Below, piece after piece: positions 61,924-64,000 of a DNA stretch of 64,000 nt (position 1 is its first letter; the number at the start of each line of letters is the position of its first letter). The stretch is from assembly GCA_019638275.1 (NCBI GenBank), contig JAHBUC010000017.1:33859-97858 (forward strand), read 5' to 3'. Source of the DNA: Cyclobacteriaceae bacterium (GTDB lineage: Bacteria > Bacteroidota > Bacteroidia > Cytophagales > Cyclobacteriaceae). Position numbers and translations under genes: made by a program. A model generated the notes under the pieces. The model was not told the origin of the DNA. It did not search any database and saw only the letters and a program-made list of their open reading frames with translations.

Positions 61924-61985
61924 GTAGCCTGAGCTTGTCGAAGGCTACTTATCCCTAAACGTACATTTCGACAGGCTCAATGTAC
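61924..61985. repeat. REP-like repeat pair (TTCGACAAGCTCA core in variable stems)
   Basis: First element: GTAGCC (61924-61929), core TGAGCTTGTCGAA, GGCTAC (61943-61948). Second, in the opposite direction: GTACAT (61961-61966), core TTCGACAGGCTCA, ATGTAC (61980-61985). The core is kept (one change) while the stems differ yet stay complementary, so the hairpin shape is what is conserved. A matching pair is at 55419-55472. Confidence 0.75.
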
Positions 61986-61996
61986 TCGTGTAAACA

Positions 61997-62428
61997 TCAG
62001 TTGTAGACACTTGCCACATTTGGTTGCGCAGATACCCACTCTTCCCCATCCTGAAAGATTTCCTTCTTCCAGATAGGCGCTTTTTCTTTGAGCTTGTCGA
62101 TAATAAACTGGCATGCTTCAAATGAGTCTTTGCGATGTGGAGAAGATACCGCAATGGCTACAGACACTTCACCCGGTTTTAACGTACCAATACGATGACT
62201 CACTGCCCATCCCAGTAACGGCCATCGATGCGAGGCTTCGTCAATTATTTTTCGGATTTCCGCAACCGCCATGGCTTCATAGGCTTCGTATTCCAGCCAG
62301 AGTACATTTTTACCGTGGGCAGTGTTGCGAACGGTTCCGATAAAGACATTCACGGCTCCGGCACCCAGGCTGGAGGCGGTATCAATCACTTTTTGAATGT
62401 CGATTGGCTTTGGTGTGATTTTGATCAT
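61997..62428 (-). CDS. moaE: molybdopterin synthase catalytic subunit MoaE
   Basis: MoaE of 143 residues from the ATG at 62428 (MIKITPKPIDIQKVIDTASS). It transfers sulfur from the MoaD thiocarboxylate to precursor Z. Motifs: VFIGTVRNTAHGKNVLWLEY, then SHRIGTLKPGEVSVAIAVSS and the lysine-rich active segment LKEKAPIWKKEIF. It lies 97 bases after the moaD gene on the same strand. Confidence 0.93.
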   Translation of the reverse strand: MIKITPKPIDIQKVIDTASSLGAGAVNVFIGTVRNTAHGKNVLWLEYEAYEAMAVAEIRKIIDEASHRWPLLGWAVSHRIGTLKPGEVSVAIAVSSPHRKDSFEACQFIIDKLKEKAPIWKKEIFQDGEEWVSAQPNVASVYN

Positions 62429-62525
62429 GCGTTTAGTGGTTTTGTTATGTAATGAGAAAACCAGAAGGGTGATTGAAAGTAAAACTTTGCCCCTCAAAAA
62501 GCAAGGATAATTTCGCAAAGCATAA

Positions 62526-62768
62526 TTACCCCCCTGCGACAGGCGGAATGAGGGCAATTTCATCACCAGCAGCCAGTACCTGGCCATCATCGGCATAGGC
62601 ATGATTTACTGCAATAAACAAAGAAGTGAGCGAGGCCAACCTGGGATATTGCTTAAACAAAGCTTGTTTGAACTCGTGAACAGTTGCGCCCTCGGCCACC
62701 TCCAGTTCCACTTCACGCGCCCCAGTAATATCGCGGGTTATGCCAAAGGTTTTTACCGTACATTTCAT
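62526..62768 (-). CDS. moaD: molybdopterin synthase sulfur carrier subunit MoaD
   Basis: Ubiquitin-like protein of 80 residues from the ATG at 62768 (MKCTVKTFGITRDITGAREV). It ends in the required PPVAGG, whose terminal glycine becomes the thiocarboxylate after activation. IALIPPVAGG is the family signature. It works with MoaE downstream. Confidence 0.93.
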   Translation of the reverse strand: MKCTVKTFGITRDITGAREVELEVAEGATVHEFKQALFKQYPRLASLTSLFIAVNHAYADDGQVLAAGDEIALIPPVAGG

Positions 62769-62805
62769 GGGGTACAAATAAAACAAATAAATTCACACCT
62801 GCTCC

Positions 62806-62945
62806 ATTCCTCACCCTTGCAGGGGGAGGTGTCCGAAGGACGGAGTGGGTTTATTACTCTGCGGCCCTCCGCGATTTCTCAGCGTTACTCTGCGGTTAGA
62901 ATTTTTACCACAGAGGATGCGCAGAGCACACAGAGGAGCCCGAGT
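62806..62945. repeat. intergenic repeat cluster before moaA
   Basis: Contains TTACTCTGCGG twice (62854-62864 and 62885-62895, 31 bases apart), CACAGAGGA twice (62909-62917 and 62929-62937, 20 bases apart) and a GC-rich stretch around GGAGGTGTCCGAAGGACGG (62825-62843). Sequences like ACCACAGAGG...CACAGAG are met in intergenic DNA of many environmental bacteria. The 235-base gap 62769-63003 has no gene besides. Confidence 0.6.
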
Positions 62946-63003
62946 CAAGCTATTATCATGAGGGGGTTTAGCTTCTCCCCGTTCAATTTCCTAACTTTCC
63001 ACC

Positions 63004-64000
63004 ATGAGCACCGCCACCTTATACGACAACCACGGACGCAAAATCAATTACCTGCGCCTGGCCGTTACCGACCGGTGCAACCTGCGCTGCTTTTACTGCA
63101 TGCCCGAAGAGGGCATTACCTACCTGCCGAAAAAAGCGCTGCTTACCTTTGAAGAAATGGAACGCCTCGTGCGCCTCATGGCCTCCATGGGCATTACCAA
63201 AGTACGCCTTACCGGTGGTGAACCTTTTGTGCGTACCGACCTGATGAAACTGATCCGTAAAATTGTGGAGATACCCGGCATCAACGATGTACACCTCACC
63301 ACCAACGGAGTACTCACCGAACCCCACCTACCCGAACTGAAAGCGCTGGGCATTGCCTCCGTAAACCTGAGCCTGGATACCTTGGATAAGGAGCGTTTCA
63401 AAATCATTACACGCAGGGATGAATTTGACCGCGTGTGGAACACCTATGAACAACTGCTTCACCACAACATACCGGTTAAAATCAATGCGGTAGTTATGGA
63501 GAACAAAAACATTGACGACCTCATTCCCATGGTGGAGCTAACAAAAAATCAAAACGTTTCTGTTCGGTTCATTGAAGAGATGCCCTTTAATGGCGAAGGG
63601 CAGCACTATGCACACTTAACCTGGACCTATAAAAAAATACTGGAACACATTAAGCAGCACTACCCCAACCTGCAAAAAATTACCGACCCCGAACACGCCA
63701 CGGCCTACCACTACCAGGTGCCGGGCTATGCAGGAAACATTGGCATTATTGCCGCCTTTAGCCGCACCTTTTGTGGTACCTGCAACCGCATACGCTTAAC
63801 CGCACAAGGCACACTCAAAACATGTTTGTATGACGATGGCGTACTGAACATCCGTGACCTGATGCGCAACGCAGCTGACGATGAACTACTCAAGCAACAT
63901 TTACTGAACGCCTTTAACCACCGCCCCAAAGACGGCTTTGAAGCGGAACACCAACGCAGCAAACACCAGCCGGTAACGGAATCGATGGCGACTATTGGGG
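63004..64000 (+). CDS. moaA: GTP 3',8-cyclase MoaA, 3' end outside window
   Basis: Radical SAM enzyme, first step of molybdopterin synthesis (GTP to the 3',8-cyclo compound). The 4Fe-4S motif is in DRCNLRCFYCMPEEG (CxxxCxxC) with the SAM-binding LTGGEPFVRTDL; the second cluster is bound by the C-terminal FCGTCNRIRLTAQGTLKTC. The protein reads 332 residues to the window edge and ends in ESMATIG, the usual last few residues being off the edge. No stop codon lies in the window. It faces away from moaD. Confidence 0.95.
   Translation, partial: MSTATLYDNHGRKINYLRLAVTDRCNLRCFYCMPEEGITYLPKKALLTFEEMERLVRLMASMGITKVRLTGGEPFVRTDLMKLIRKIVEIPGINDVHLTTNGVLTEPHLPELKALGIASVNLSLDTLDKERFKIITRRDEFDRVWNTYEQLLHHNIPVKINAVVMENKNIDDLIPMVELTKNQNVSVRFIEEMPFNGEGQHYAHLTWTYKKILEHIKQHYPNLQKITDPEHATAYHYQVPGYAGNIGIIAAFSRTFCGTCNRIRLTAQGTLKTCLYDDGVLNIRDLMRNAADDELLKQHLLNAFNHRPKDGFEAEHQRSKHQPVTESMATIG

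Noticed and set aside
60840..63003. Molybdenum cofactor riboswitch between the molybdenum genes
   Set aside because: I could not recognise its conserved core in the intergenic gaps; only REP-like and simple hairpins are evident.
62601..63152. Open frame of 183 residues on the plus strand across the moaA start
   Set aside because: It reads through moaD antisense, the intergenic repeats and the moaA start in a wrong frame. The real moaA frame begins at 63004 and carries all radical SAM motifs.
1..64000. CRISPR array, prophage or insertion sequence
   Set aside because: No regularly spaced repeats, transposase, integrase or phage structural genes were seen. The repeats found are short and not spaced as in an array.

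Overview
This 64 kb window looks like chromosomal DNA of a member of the Bacteroidota, most likely order Cytophagales. The signs are a SusC/SusD pair, PorD (DUF4835) and a C-terminal sorting domain of the type IX secretion system, PorT-like barrels, Cys lipoproteins with short lipoboxes, a two-component propeller sensor, a PhoH/ComEC/RecQ/RecN housekeeping set, and almost no Shine-Dalgarno sequences. No species can be named from the sequence alone.

Layout. (1) 0-5.7 kb: a compact four-gene accessory operon made of an MmeI-like DNA methyltransferase (cut by the window edge), a RhuM-family protein, a DEAD/DEAH helicase and a Mug113-type GIY-YIG protein. It reads as a restriction/defence module. 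(2) 5.7-16.1 kb: SDR plus neutral ceramidase-like pair, a lipoprotein and OM barrel, a TolC/MacB-permease/HlyD-type export operon without its own ATPase, and an ECF sigma/anti-sigma/exported-protein operon. (3) 16.2-19.4 kb: methyltransferase, HAD hydrolase, a HigB/HigA toxin-antitoxin pair with a palindromic operator, and malate dehydrogenase. (4) 19.5-36.3 kb: housekeeping genes: tilS, OstA-like, a T9SS-sorted protein, bamD, omega/Rpb6-like, coaBC, porD, recN, recQ, a family 3 solute-binding protein, enoyl-CoA hydratase, comEC, phoH, a SAM-hydrolase-like protein and a small monooxygenase fold. (5) 36.35-46.3 kb: a tRNA-Leu(CAA)-like gene, a NarL-type regulator, its propeller histidine kinase (split by a frameshift) and a SusC/SusD/lipoprotein operon in which SusC and SusD are frameshifted. 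Related 19-bp palindromes precede both the kinase and SusC. (6) 46.3-60 kb: aspartyl protease-like protein, secreted TPR-CHAT protein, nhaA, FKBP isomerase, a RimK/zinc-protease/succinylglutamate-desuccinylase operon, DUF2911, ffh and a CPA1 antiporter. (7) 59.2-64 kb: molybdenum cofactor genes moeA, moaC, mobA, moaE, moaD and moaA (runs off the window) in mixed orientations, with a 41-residue membrane protein and two kinds of intergenic repeat.

The most interesting points are the left-edge candidate defence operon, the palindrome shared by the sensor kinase and SusCD promoters, and the unusual clustering of single-base indels between about 36.3 and 44.0 kb. The indel cluster is either real decay or a local assembly fault. 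Next come short repeats with a fixed 13-nt core inside variable complementary stems, and the small membrane protein in the molybdenum cofactor region.
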